Origin: Tetracladium setigerum
Lineage: Eukaryota; Ascomycota; Leotiomycetes; Helotiales
DNA length: 64,000 bases
Reading direction: 5' to 3'
Assembly (NCBI GenBank): GCA_031472005.1
Contig: PZJY01000008.1
Coordinates: forward strand, 2,480,001 to 2,544,000
In this document: in pieces, positions 47,103-57,547 of the stretch
Layout of the letters: each line of letters begins with the position of its first letter
Numbering within the stretch: the stretch's first letter is position 1
Translations under genes and position numbers: made by a program
Notes under the pieces: model-generated
Told to the model about the DNA's origin: nothing
The model's database searches: none
What the model saw: the letters and a program-made list of their open reading frames with translations, nothing else

Positions 47103-49172
47103 ATGGTGCCCAAAGTAGAAGATATTGAAATCCCCAACACGGACATGTGGGATACCCTCTTCGAGCGCAAAGATAGAACATACCCCGATGATCAAAGTAA
47201 GTAACACCATGCTCCCTCCTTCCCTCTTTCTTCCACCAGTCGTCTCTCAAAAAATATACTAAATTATTCTCAGAACTCTACGTCAACCCCCTTACCTCCC
47301 GCCACTACACCTACACCACCCTCCGCCAAACCGCAATATCCTTCGCTTCCTCCCTCACACACGTCCTCTCCTTCAAGCGCGCCGAAGTGCTAGCGCTCTT
47401 CCTCCAAAACAACATCGACACGCCAGCTATCACCTTCGGAACGCACTACATCGGCGGCATCGTCTCCCCGGCAAACCCAGCCTACACCGTCCGAGAACTA
47501 GTCCATCACCTCCGCGATTCCGGCTCCAAAGTGCTCTGCACGCAAAAGAATCTCTTGAAAGTCGCGCTTGAAGCTGCCCGAGAGTGCTCGATACCGAAGG
47601 AGAATGTGATCGTTGTTGATGAACGCGCAGATGGCTTGAGATTTTTTCCGGATTTGGTGAAAGGTGATGGGAAGGAAGTTGAAAAAGCGCGGTTGGATGC
47701 GAAGAAGGATTTGGCTTATTTGGTTTATTCGAGTGGGACGACGGGGTTGCCGAAGGGGGTGATGCTGACGCATGGGAATGTTGTTAGTAATTTGTTTATG
47801 TTGTGGAGTGTGGAGAAGGGGATTTTGAGGTGGAAGAGTGATAGGGTGTTGAGTGTTTTGCCATTTTTCCATATCTATGGTAAGTCACATTTTCTATCTG
47901 TGACCATCCTTTATTCTTTACAGAAAGACAAAGGCTGACAGACTCTTTCATGGTGAAGGGCTACAATGTTTGGTTCATTTACCTACTTATGCGGGTGTAA
48001 CGGTATGTATAATCTCTTTCATGATCTGGTTGAATCTGGAGGACAAACCACCCGCTGCCTTTTATCTTGGGAGGAAGACGCAGTAGAGCTAACACAACAA
48101 CCAGACAACCGTAATGCAATCCTTCGACCTTCCCCTGTTCTGCACTATTGTTCAAGATCAAAAAATTACATACACCTACCTCGCACCGCCCGTCATCCTC
48201 CACCTTGCTAAGAACCCATAGTCGCCAACTACGATCTCAAGTCCCTGAAAACCATAACTTCAGGCGCAGCACCACTTACCAAAGATTTGATCGTTGCTGT
48301 CCATGAACGTTTGGGAATTGAAGTCAAACAGGCGTATGGATTGAGTGAGACAAGTCCCGCTACGCATATGCAGGTTTGTTTTCCCTTTCTTCTACCTTTC
48401 TTCATCTAATATAAACCCTTCCTACACCTCTTCTATTTACATCACTCCACAAACCCACATCCATCCAAACCAAAACAAACCAAACCAAACAGACAAGCTA
48501 ATCTAATCTCCCCCAAAACAGAAAACATGGTCCAACGGCCTCGGCTCTAACGGCCCTGCTCTCCCCAATCAAATAACTAAATACATGTCCCCAGACTACA
48601 CATCCGACTCCACCACGCCCCCAACCGAAGTCCCCGCCCACACACCCGGCGAAATCTGGATCAAAGGCCCTCACGTCTTCGTCGGCTACCACAACAACCC
48701 CAGCGCCACGCAATCCTGCATGACACCCGACGGTTTCTTCAAAACCGGCGACATCGGCTACGCCGACGAACAAGGAAACATGTATATCACCGATCGGCTG
48801 AAGGAATTGATAAAATTCAGTGGGTTTCAGGTTGCGCCTGCGGAGTTGGAGGGAGTCTTGATGGGCATGGATATTGTGGATGATGTTGCTGTGGTGGGTG
48901 TGCAGGATGAGGGGAGGGGGAGTGAGGTGCCGCTGGCTTTTGTGGTTTTGAGAGAGGGGGTCGAGGGAGGGAAGGAGAGAGAAGGGGAGGTGGTGAGGTG
49001 GCTGGAGGGGAGGGTTGCGAAGCATAAGCGGTTGAGGGGGGGTGTGAGATTCGTGAAGGAGATTCCGAAGAGTGCGAGCGGGAAGATTCTGAGGAGGGTG
49101 TTGAAGGATTTGTTGAAGGAGGAGGAGAAGGAGAAGAGGAAGAATACTGGAGAGGCGAAGGCGAAGTTGTAG
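47103..49172 (+). CDS. 4-coumarate:CoA-ligase-like acyl-CoA synthetase 2, peroxisomal, frame interrupted
   Basis: Exons are 47103-47196, 47274-47879, 47959-48002, 48105-48373 and 48522-49172. With one restored base they give 554 aa, the same length as ligase 1. The motifs are YSSGTTGLPKGVMLTHGN, AYGLSETSPATH, GEIWIKGPHVF, FKTGDIGY, ITDRLKELIKFSGFQV and the Lys of KSASGKILRR. The tail, KAKL, is a PTS1 peroxisomal signal (AKL). The frame breaks in exon 4: AAGAACCCATAG gives a stop (TAG at 48219), where one more C would read LAKNPIVANYDL. Exon 4 has 269 nt where phase requires 270, confirming one missing base. There is no splice option. So it is either a recent pseudogene or a C-run sequencing error. 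It is a paralogue of ligase 1 with a different promoter context. Confidence 0.77.
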
Positions 49173-49845
49173 GAAATACGTATGGGAGTATGGGAGGAAA
49201 GAGATATTGTATTTGGTACGGTTAGATAAACGAAGGTATTCCGAAGTTATTACTGTTTGCGTACGTGTCGATACTTGGTACTTTACCGCACTTTAGCGAT
49301 TTGAAAAAAGCGACCCGAAAGCGACGACAGAGCAAGCAGTATGAGTTGAGTAGCGACAGAAAGTCTAATTCACGCGAAATGAAACCTTTCACTAAACCCG
49401 GAGGAGTAACAATAAAGGAACTTAAGACAATCCAATATAGGTAGGTAGCGAGGTTCTTCCAAATAGAACCAAAACATTATTCTCCGCTTTATAGCGGCCG
49501 CAGCGCGCGATCTCACGCCACGCGGGTTGATACCGCCTTCCAATCAAGCGTGAAAGGATCCTAGTCAACGGCGGTGTGGTTATAGTGATCGCTGATTTGT
49601 TATATTGCTCCATTCTCGCTGTTATATATAGGTAGGAAATATATAAAGTAAAAAAAGCGCAGAAAATAAACAACAAATTGATGTTTCTATATTACTGAAG
49701 TAACTTTATATCAGAGATATTATATTGGAGTTGTAAAGCAGCCTATTTATTATAGTCACAGTGTAAAAGTCAATCTCGTCTGCTCAGGCCAAGCATTTTA
49801 AGTATTGAGTTTAGAAGTTCTTCAATTGAGGTAATATTCCTGCCT
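49173..49845. other. Intergenic between convergent genes
   Basis: A 673-bp region, AT-rich on the right. No gene or recognised repeat. Confidence 0.5.
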
Positions 49846-51353
49846 TTATGCATTCATGGCATAGCTTCCAGTCATTGTGCACACGGTCCAGTAATCCACA
49901 TTTGAATTAGTCTTCAACATGTTGGCAACGTCCCTGGCCATCTTCAGATTCCCCCATTCGGCCATGTATTCCATCGTTTGAATGGCCCAATCTCGTAAGT
50001 GATTGTCTGCTGAGACCTGGGCAGCAAAATAGAGCGGCGAGAGCATGCTGCAGCAATGTAGCCTCTGTAAGGGCGAAAACGGCAATTCGTTTTCTGGCCG
50101 AGCCTCTGCTAGGACAAATTGGGGAACTGTATCGCAGATTTGACGTGTTATGAGGTCAACGGGGTTAGAGGCGCTCTTCTCGGAACTAAGCTGGTCGTGT
50201 TCGCTGAATATGTTGCTCATTTCTAGACGCATCATCCTGATAGCATTACAGGTTTGAGTTATTGAGTGACTTGGGTAGACATCATAGTAGTTTCCCAAGA
50301 GACGTGTATCTTGTTCAACGCGGTGGACACGTCTAGGCTTCCAGAATGGAGGGAGCTTCTGTTGCAACGCAGCCAGCGAATGATCTAGCTCCCTCGCCCT
50401 TTCGATAGCAGTCTCACTCTTGATATCCAGGTTGCCGCTTTGAATGTCGGCTCGGAAGCCCACGATGCTTACCACCAAAGCTGTGAACTCCCAATTCACG
50501 TGGAAGATGAAGTCATCAAGGGCTCCTCGTAGATTTGGCAGCGACTTTGGAACCGGGACGGTCGCAACTCCACAACTAATTGCCATCGCTTCCACCACGC
50601 GACTGGCCAGCTGGCAGGAGATTTCGCTGGAAAAGTTTCTGTTCCCCCGTGCCTCGACCAGTGACATCGCGCCTTGAACATGAGTCATCCATGGGAAATT
50701 GTTATCTTGTTGATAACAGTTGAGAAACTTCTCACAAAGGTCGAGGAGGAGAACAGCCTGAAGAGTTTCGTCGCTTGCGAAGACTTTGGGATCGCACAGG
50801 GCTTGCCTCAACAGCTTAATCGCATTCACATACGTCTTGTTTGCTAGGTTCCTTACTTTTTGGCTGTTGAACTGGAAGGCCGCGAAGGCCAGGCTGATGG
50901 CATCGATGCTGGAAGCTAGCGGCCCCGTTATAGGCGCTCGTCTATAGAGAGGAGCAAGAGAGGTGTGATTTTGAGAAAACCTAGTAAGATACAAACAGAA
51001 GAAGGCTTCTCGAAAGCTGGTATCCCAGGGCAGCGGTGGTGCAACCGCGAGCTTTGCTGGAAAAGCGTACGATCGCCGGGCTAATACCTTCTGCTCAGTC
51101 GAATTGGTCTCGTCGTGGAACACCATGTCCTCGATTTTCCGGTATCCATGGCACAAGATCCTTGCTCTTTGGCATTGGCCGCAAAGCGGAAGCTGGAGAT
51201 CACACTGTATCTCAAAGGTCAGCATGTTTCGATAACTGCGGACAGACAGGGTAAAGAGTCAAGTGTCAGAGCTCGGCCAAGGCGTGCTCATACCCGGAGC
51301 TTCCTCTTCCTACATGGGAGACAATCCCTTGAAGGTCGCCCGCGATTAACCAT
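49846..51353 (-). CDS. Zn2Cys6 transcription factor 2
   Basis: On the minus strand the exons are 51294-51353 and 49846-51204, giving 472 aa. The first exon (20 codons) carries half of the zinc cluster, CLPCRKRKLR, and the second continues CDLQLPLCGQCQRARILC. Together they have spacing C-x2-C-x6-C-x6-C-x2-C-x6-C at residues 11-38, which proves the splice. The rest resembles the fungal-specific transcription factor domain type 2: FFCLYLTRF, ASDETLQAVLLLDLCE, HVQGAMSLVEARG, then a helical C-terminal region. No acidic tail is evident. It is divergent from the dienelactone-hydrolase-like gene over 694 bp, a layout common for a local regulator and its target. That link is inference. Confidence 0.85.
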
Positions 51354-52047
51354 GCCGTGGATACACTTTTGAGGTGTTACCGTACGAAGAGACGATTATG
51401 TGCTTAGCGGTGAGCAAGGGTGGCAAGCGAATCGGAAGCGAAGGGTAACGAAAAGCAAAAGCACCTGTGTCGAGGAAGGGAGGCAATCCGGTGACATACG
51501 TTTGGATATGGAGTTGGATAAGGTACCTAAGATTACCTTGAGGATTGTGTTGTGCGTTGTGGTCAGTAAAAATGGTCAAGGTTAATAATTAAAGTTCGCA
51601 CGTCCGGAAGGCTAGCCTTATTAGGTCTTTCTTCAATGTGGACCTGGGGTTATTGGTTCAAAACTAACTTCACTAAGTCGCATTGTTCAACTTCAAGTGG
51701 TACTGTGCCTATGGAGGTATCGTATATACAAGTAGTGTATACAAGATCTTACCTACTATTGGACTTACTTGGTACCTGCTACCGGATGGATTTCCTTTTT
51801 CGACAACAAGGTTTGATTTCAAGCAAAGCGAGCGATGACCTGCTTTCTCTCGAGGTATCTGTCTTTCTCCCTCTGTCCTTCAAGAGGAGAGACATCACTG
51901 CAAATGTTATTAGGTACTTAAACTCACGACTTCCCCGTCTCAAAATGCCCACCACCAGCCTTCATTTGCAATCCTCACCTAAACCTCACTCACACATTCC
52001 GACCCATTTATTGCAAGTAGACGTGCATCATCAGAAAGACAAACACT
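51354..52047. other. Bidirectional promoter, TF2 / DLH-like gene
   Basis: A 694-bp region between divergent starts. No gene. I did not find the TGANTCATG element here. Confidence 0.45.
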
Positions 52048-52959
52048 ATGGCCAAGGACGTTTCATATCAAAACCGAGGTGTACGGATCGCCGCACATCT
52101 CCATCTTCCAGCTGACTTCCAAGAAGGCCAGAAGTACCCGGCACTCGTGGGAGTTCATCCAGCCGGCGGCGTCAAAGAACAGACCATCGGCCTCTACGCA
52201 CAACACCTCGCCGCGCATGGGTTTGTGGTCCTCGTCTATGACTCCTCCTATCAGGGCGCCAGCGGCGGCGAGCCTCGTCTCCTGGAAGATCCGACCACGC
52301 GAGTAGAAGATGCGCGTTGCGCGGCTGATTTCCTCACGACCCTGCCCTCCGTCGATCCGGAACGCATGGGTGTCTTTGGGGTGTGTGCCGGTGGCGGGTA
52401 CGCACTCGCCGCGGCCCAGACCGAACGGCGATTCAAGGCCGTGGCCGGCATCAGCACGACACCAATGGGCGAAGCGGCCAGAGCCTTCTTTGGAATACCC
52501 ATCCCTCCTGCCGAGCAGATCAAGTCGCTCGAGGCAGCTGCGGCGCAGAGAACGGCGGAGGCCAACGGCGCCGATCCGGTCTATATCCCTTTCGTGCCCG
52601 AAAAGCTGGAAGATATCAACGACCAGACGCCTAACATGCTTCGAGAGGGCCATGATTATTACAAGACGCCTCGCGGTCAGCACCCCAATTCCAAGGGTCG
52701 TTTTCTGATGACTAGCATGGACAAGATGCTGGCCTTTTCCGTCTTTCCCCTGATTCCGACCCTTTTGACGCAGCCGCTGCTGCTAATTGCTGGCAGCGAG
52801 GCGGACACGAAAGTATACAGCGACCAAGCGTATGCTCTGTCCAAGGGGCCAAAGGAATTGTATGTTGTTGAAGGGGCGACCCATATCGCGCTCTACGACA
52901 AGCCTGATTATGTCGATCTGGCTGTGAAGAAGCTTGTCTCGTTCTTCGGCCAACTGTGA
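52048..52959 (+). CDS. Dienelactone-hydrolase-like alpha/beta hydrolase
   Basis: A single exon of 303 aa. The nucleophile elbow reads GVCAGGG, so the nucleophile is Cys as in dienelactone hydrolases (G-x-C-x-G-G). The acid is probably the Asp in GSEADT and the base the His in GATHIALYD. HPAGGVKEQ lies at the oxyanion position. It should hydrolyse a lactone or ester. There is no signal peptide and no peroxisomal tail (ends FFGQL). The coding sequence is visibly richer in G and C, especially at third positions, than its neighbours. It has no introns and a bacterial-looking motif set, so horizontal origin is possible. It is a second candidate lactone-opening enzyme next to the unrelated metallo-hydrolase. 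The 206-aa antisense ORF is a shadow of this GC-rich gene. Confidence 0.85.
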   Translation: MAKDVSYQNRGVRIAAHLHLPADFQEGQKYPALVGVHPAGGVKEQTIGLYAQHLAAHGFVVLVYDSSYQGASGGEPRLLEDPTTRVEDARCAADFLTTLPSVDPERMGVFGVCAGGGYALAAAQTERRFKAVAGISTTPMGEAARAFFGIPIPPAEQIKSLEAAAAQRTAEANGADPVYIPFVPEKLEDINDQTPNMLREGHDYYKTPRGQHPNSKGRFLMTSMDKMLAFSVFPLIPTLLTQPLLLIAGSEADTKVYSDQAYALSKGPKELYVVEGATHIALYDKPDYVDLAVKKLVSFFGQL

Positions 52960-53736
52960 ACTACGGATTCGAGACGAGTCTGGCGGTCCGGTTTGTCTTG
53001 GTTTGATTTTGATATTCTTACCCTCGAAAGAAAAGGAAGAAAAATGACGGCGTGTGTTGGATTTTACCTCGAGTTCGGAAACCACCTTTCGGAAGACATT
53101 TGGTATTGACGTTCTGTGTTGCGAAAGGTGTCTATTATCTCTTACCGGCAATGACGGGTATTGGTAGAGTCTGAATTCATGTCTTGCTTATTTATAATTT
53201 ACACAATAAATATGAAAGATTCTGTGATCCTCGTTCAGTCGTCACCCAGTAACTGTTGTTGGTCCGTCGACTTTGCTTTGCTTAAATATGAGATGCACAG
53301 ATATTTCATGATCTTGATTTAATTGTTTACTTATGATGAGCTACTACTTCTTTGATCAATCGACTATACACTCTACTAGATTAATGAAACTCTAGACTAC
53401 ATCATGCTAATAATCTTAGTTAACCATCTCGTCTGTTTCTATGCAAAAGTACTGCTTTAATAGAGTCAAAGCGCTCCTTCGCTTAAACCGTGTCGAATCA
53501 AACATCAACCTTCCCGATTTACAACCAAGCAACCAACCACCCAACCATATACAATTTCTCCCAAAACCGTTGCTACACACCCCTAGGTGCTTATACTCCA
53601 GAACGCCCGCTTCCCAAAATCAAACCCAAACCCCCAAACCCCAAAACCCTACACACGCTCAAGATATCGATCCCGCCCTGCCCCTCCCCTTCCTCCACCT
53701 CCACCCCACACCACCCCTTCCCCCTCAAAACCTTCC
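52960..53736. other. Intergenic, DLH-like to GPCR
   Basis: Between convergent genes. From about 53590 the minus strand stays open and could be the tail of the GPCR if a base is missing (see findings). Otherwise nothing is recognised. Confidence 0.4.
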
Positions 53737-55277
53737 TCACCACCCCCAACTCCCGACAAAGAAAATAAGTGTATTCCAAAACCCCTGCAACGGCAAAACA
53801 AACGCACTCATCACATTAAGCGCATAACTTGGTTGATGTGGATGTGTTAGCCCCTGTGCGCGGTTGATGGAGGCTGGGACCCATGTGATTAGGATGGAGG
53901 CTGTGAAGAGGAGGGCGGATTTGGTGTAGGTGTATGTTAGTTTGTCCTGTTGGGTTGGTGGGGGGCGATGGGGGTTTTGTTTCTTGGGGGAGGTTGTGGT
54001 CGTTGTGAAGGAGGTGATGGTTGTGGGTGAGAAAAGGGGGCGGGAGGGGGAGGTGAGAGAGGGTGAGAGGGGAGGTGGGGATTGTGGGGTTTTGTTGAAG
54101 GTGGCGAGTGAGAGGATGGTAGATTCTTCGTTTGAGGGGAGTGGTGAAAGAGCGGTGTTGTTGTTGTTGAAGTGTGGAGAGAGAGGTCGAGTCAGGACCG
54201 GTGAGGTTGAACTCATGACTCCAAAAGCACTGTCCCACCTCTTCACTCCCAAACCCAATTCCTCATCCATCTCATCCTCCTCTATTCTATCTCCCTTCCT
54301 AGCACCCAAATCCTTTCCTATTTTTTCCTTCCCTTCCTTTCCAACCTATCCTCCACATGACTAACCCACGGCCCCTCTCTCTCCCTCCCCTTCCAGCCAT
54401 TTGCTCCCCTTGAAGGTATAGTATCGATGTCCGTCGTCGTCGTAAAATCACTACTGTTGATATACCCATTGCTATTCTCAAACGCTCGAATTTGTGCACG
54501 CACTCGGTAGAGGACGACGCCAACGCGGAGGTAAATAGAGAGGGAAATGACAATAGCGATCCAGATGGGGAGGTAGTAGCTGTAAATGCGGACATCGGAC
54601 CATTTATTTCCAATCCAACACCATAACTATCATTCATGAAAACGTCAGCATTCCAATCCATGTGTAAATCCACGATCACAGCGGAAAATGCAAGGATTGG
54701 AAATGGAAAGAAGAGGAACAAGACATACTGTAGCATCCCCATACATCTTCCCTCTACCATCTCGGTAGAACAAACAGAAAAAAGCGGGAATAGCGGGAAG
54801 TCCATAGCATATCACAGCATAAAGCCAATTCATCCTCCTCAACTGCGCCTGGTCATAGCGGCGGAAGAAGCAGAGATAGACATTAATTGCCATGGCGCAG
54901 GACCAGAGGGGGTCGGATTGCATGAACCTATTCCCATGCAACATCACAATCAGCATCACCATGTCTCCCATTTTTAGACAAAAACAAAATCGGTTGATTT
55001 TGGAGCAGATAGTCAAAACTCACATCTCCAACAAAAAAGCCTGAAATTGACATAACGCTCCATCCGGATTCCCCACCGCCGTCCTTCCCATCAACGCCGC
55101 CACATTAGCGAACAAATTGGCGAAAGAGGCGAAAAAGAGAAGCGTGTTCGAGAGGGAGCGAAATTGTTTGAAGAGTGTGAAGATAGTGAGGAGGATGAGG
55201 GTTGAGATGACGGAGATGGAGGCGTTAGTGCGTTCGATGCTCTCGAGTGTGTCGATTTGCTTGGATGTCAAGGCCAT
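53737..55277 (-). CDS. cAMP-receptor-like G-protein-coupled receptor
   Basis: On the minus strand the exons are 55024-55277, 54729-54927, 54370-54626 and 53737-54298, giving 423 aa. The third intron is the least certain boundary. Seven membrane segments are visible: TM1 ISVISTLILLTIF, TM2 TLLFFASFANLFANV, TM3 LWSCAMAINVYLCFF, TM4 LYAVICYGLPAIPAFF, TM5 YYLPIWIAIVISLSIYL, TM6 LLFTASILITWVPASI, TM7 LNVMSAFVLPLQGFWNTLIF. A long Ser/Thr-rich loop lies between TM5 and TM6. LWCWIG before TM5 and PLQGFWN in TM7 match the Dictyostelium-cAR-like fungal receptors thought to sense nutrients at the plasma membrane. The frame ends soon after TM7 (SWGW), leaving almost no cytoplasmic tail, which is unusual. 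Confidence 0.8.
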
Positions 55278-57547
55278 TTTGTCGGAGGGGGCGGGCCACT
55301 ACGTATGTGGGTGAGATTGAGTTGGCGGGTGGAGGTAGTTGGAAAGGAGATGGTTCATGGTCGGATTGAGGATTTGATGGTCGTTTGTTTGATCTGTGAT
55401 GGTTGAGCGGGTTCTGAGTTAGCAAGACAGTACAGTATATAATGAGAGGGCTCGGTAGTTAGTAATGCAAGAAGTACAGTCAGCTCGTGACGCAACGATC
55501 CAAACGCAGTAAAAGATAGCAATGATCTTCCAAGGATACGATACAATATTCATGGATCGTGTGAAGTTTATCAGCAGAACGAGAAGGGCAAAGGAAAAAA
55601 AAAAAAGAAGAGCGTCAACATACCATTATCCCATATTTCTCCAAGCCAAAAGTTGGTGAAGTTTTGTTGAAGTCGGAAGAAGGAAATCACATACAGTAAT
55701 AATACATACTCCCCCGCAATCCCATGGAAGATAACCTTGCACTAGCTCCATCCCACCCGCAGATCATTAGTACAGTACGGAGGGAGTATGGGGGAAAGGA
55801 AAGACCAGACCAGACCCTTCTTTCGCCGACATACTTCGTATTTGGGATGGAAACACTCGGCATACGTCTACTTTGCCGCGTGTGCCATAAGCTTCACTCC
55901 ACCTACTCACACTCGGCCTGGACATAACATATACGCCATACCAAGGATTAAGATCCGTCCAAGTAGTCCAACTTTTAACTTCCAATAATGATCCCGTACA
56001 TTAAGAAGTCCTCAACAAACGAAGGTAATCTTATGTTGGCCGCTGGTAAAGAAAGGGCCGAAAAGACAAAAGATGGTGGGCATGTCATACTTTGTACGCC
56101 TTCCTTCCATCATCATCAAAACCCGCCCGCCCCTTCAAAATCCAAGGCTCCAACCATCCCACCCGCATCCCCATCCCATCTCGCGTCCCATCAAAATCCA
56201 TCAATCATTCATCCAACCAGCAGCATCCCGATTTCCGCATCCTCCCAGCAAGTCTCCACTACTCCGTCTGAAATTCGTTCTTCACCCACTCCCATTCGAC
56301 AACCTTGTTAGCCTTCCTTGCCTTTCCGACATTAATGATCCCGACAAATTTCTTCAAATTGCGGGGTTGAGTGGTGTGGTGGTGGTGATCTTTCCGTGGC
56401 GTTTTTTTCTTTGGGTTAACAAACTAACCAATTGTTGTTGTCCGTAGAAAAGGGTAAATTACAGTAGTTTGATAGTTGACCAGTTAAGGCGGTTGGGTTG
56501 GCGTTTGGTTGAGCTAGGACGATGGAGGGAATCGTAGGCGATTATTTTCGGTTGGCACACGGCTCATGAAATAAATAGTTGCCTACGTGTGTAGGTTTTG
56601 GCGGAAAAGAGATTATTGTAAGGAGTGTGAAAATACTGATCAGAGTTACCTCCGGAATAAAAGAGAGACTAGAGAGTTGACTTTCCGAGCGAAGGCTTGC
56701 GCTAAGATAGATACCTACCCGTGTGCATTTGCCGAATGCTAACCGGCTTTCTTTCTCTAAGCGATATGCTTGCTGTACAGCACATACACAGCTAGCGTTG
56801 TGGAGAGATAAGTACTTAAGAAGAAGAGGAACTCAAGATCATGGGACTTCGTCCCGTGGTTATGGAAGTTAATTATTGCCTACCACCCCATAGTTAGTTG
56901 CGGAGGTGGAAATCCATGGCCGATAAATCATAGACGGAAGAGATGTTAACAATAATGACGATTTGCTTTTGTATTTGAGTTTATTATGTTAAGTGAGGTT
57001 GAGCACCAGCACGCGGGAGAGAGAATGGAGAAGTGTAAAGGATAACCTCGAGTTTTTTTTCCTTTTTGGTTGTTTTACTTTTATACATTGCAGCTCGGGT
57101 TATACATTCATTCAGTTTACTACACACAAGACATAAAACCTAACAACCAGGAAGGAAAGCAGATCTTTCTAGAAGTCGTTTGCTAGATTTCTGCGAAACC
57201 ACCTTATAACTTTACAACAAAGGTGTTGTTAGGCAAATAAGATGGGAAATACAAAGGCATAAGGTGAAAAGTAGAGACGGGATGTCTAGATCAGACACAA
57301 AAGGACATTGATATTTTGCGGTTCGCGAGTTAGGCTGGCTGTTGCAGTGCAGTGCAGTGTAGTCGTAGTTGTATAAGTACCTAGGTAGGTATGATGATCT
57401 TTGCGATTCTCTGTTCCCCCAAAAAAGAAGACACCGTCAACCATGATACACATCTTTCTCCCTCTCTCGCACTCTCCAAAAAACAGACTAAAGTAATACA
57501 AACGGCATGCCTCCCACCAAAAAGACAGTATTTCATGAATTCGTCAT
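55278..57547. other. 2.3-kb intergenic region
   Basis: Upstream of the GPCR and downstream of the GRAM/VASt gene. Only short low-complexity ORFs, an A-run near 55596-55606 and scattered pyrimidine tracts. No gene supported. Confidence 0.45.

Noticed and set aside
52063..52683. 206-codon minus-strand ORF over the hydrolase gene
   Set aside because: Arises from the GC-rich codon pattern of the plus-strand gene; composition is not protein-like.
6038..52959. Reading the block as a classic secondary-metabolite cluster
   Set aside because: No polyketide synthase, NRPS, terpene synthase, DMATS or P450 is visible. The enzyme set fits degradation better.
54189..54213. GAGTCAGGACC and CATGACTCC in plus-strand sequence near 54.2 kb
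   Set aside because: Inside GPCR coding sequence, and each only partly matches the element.
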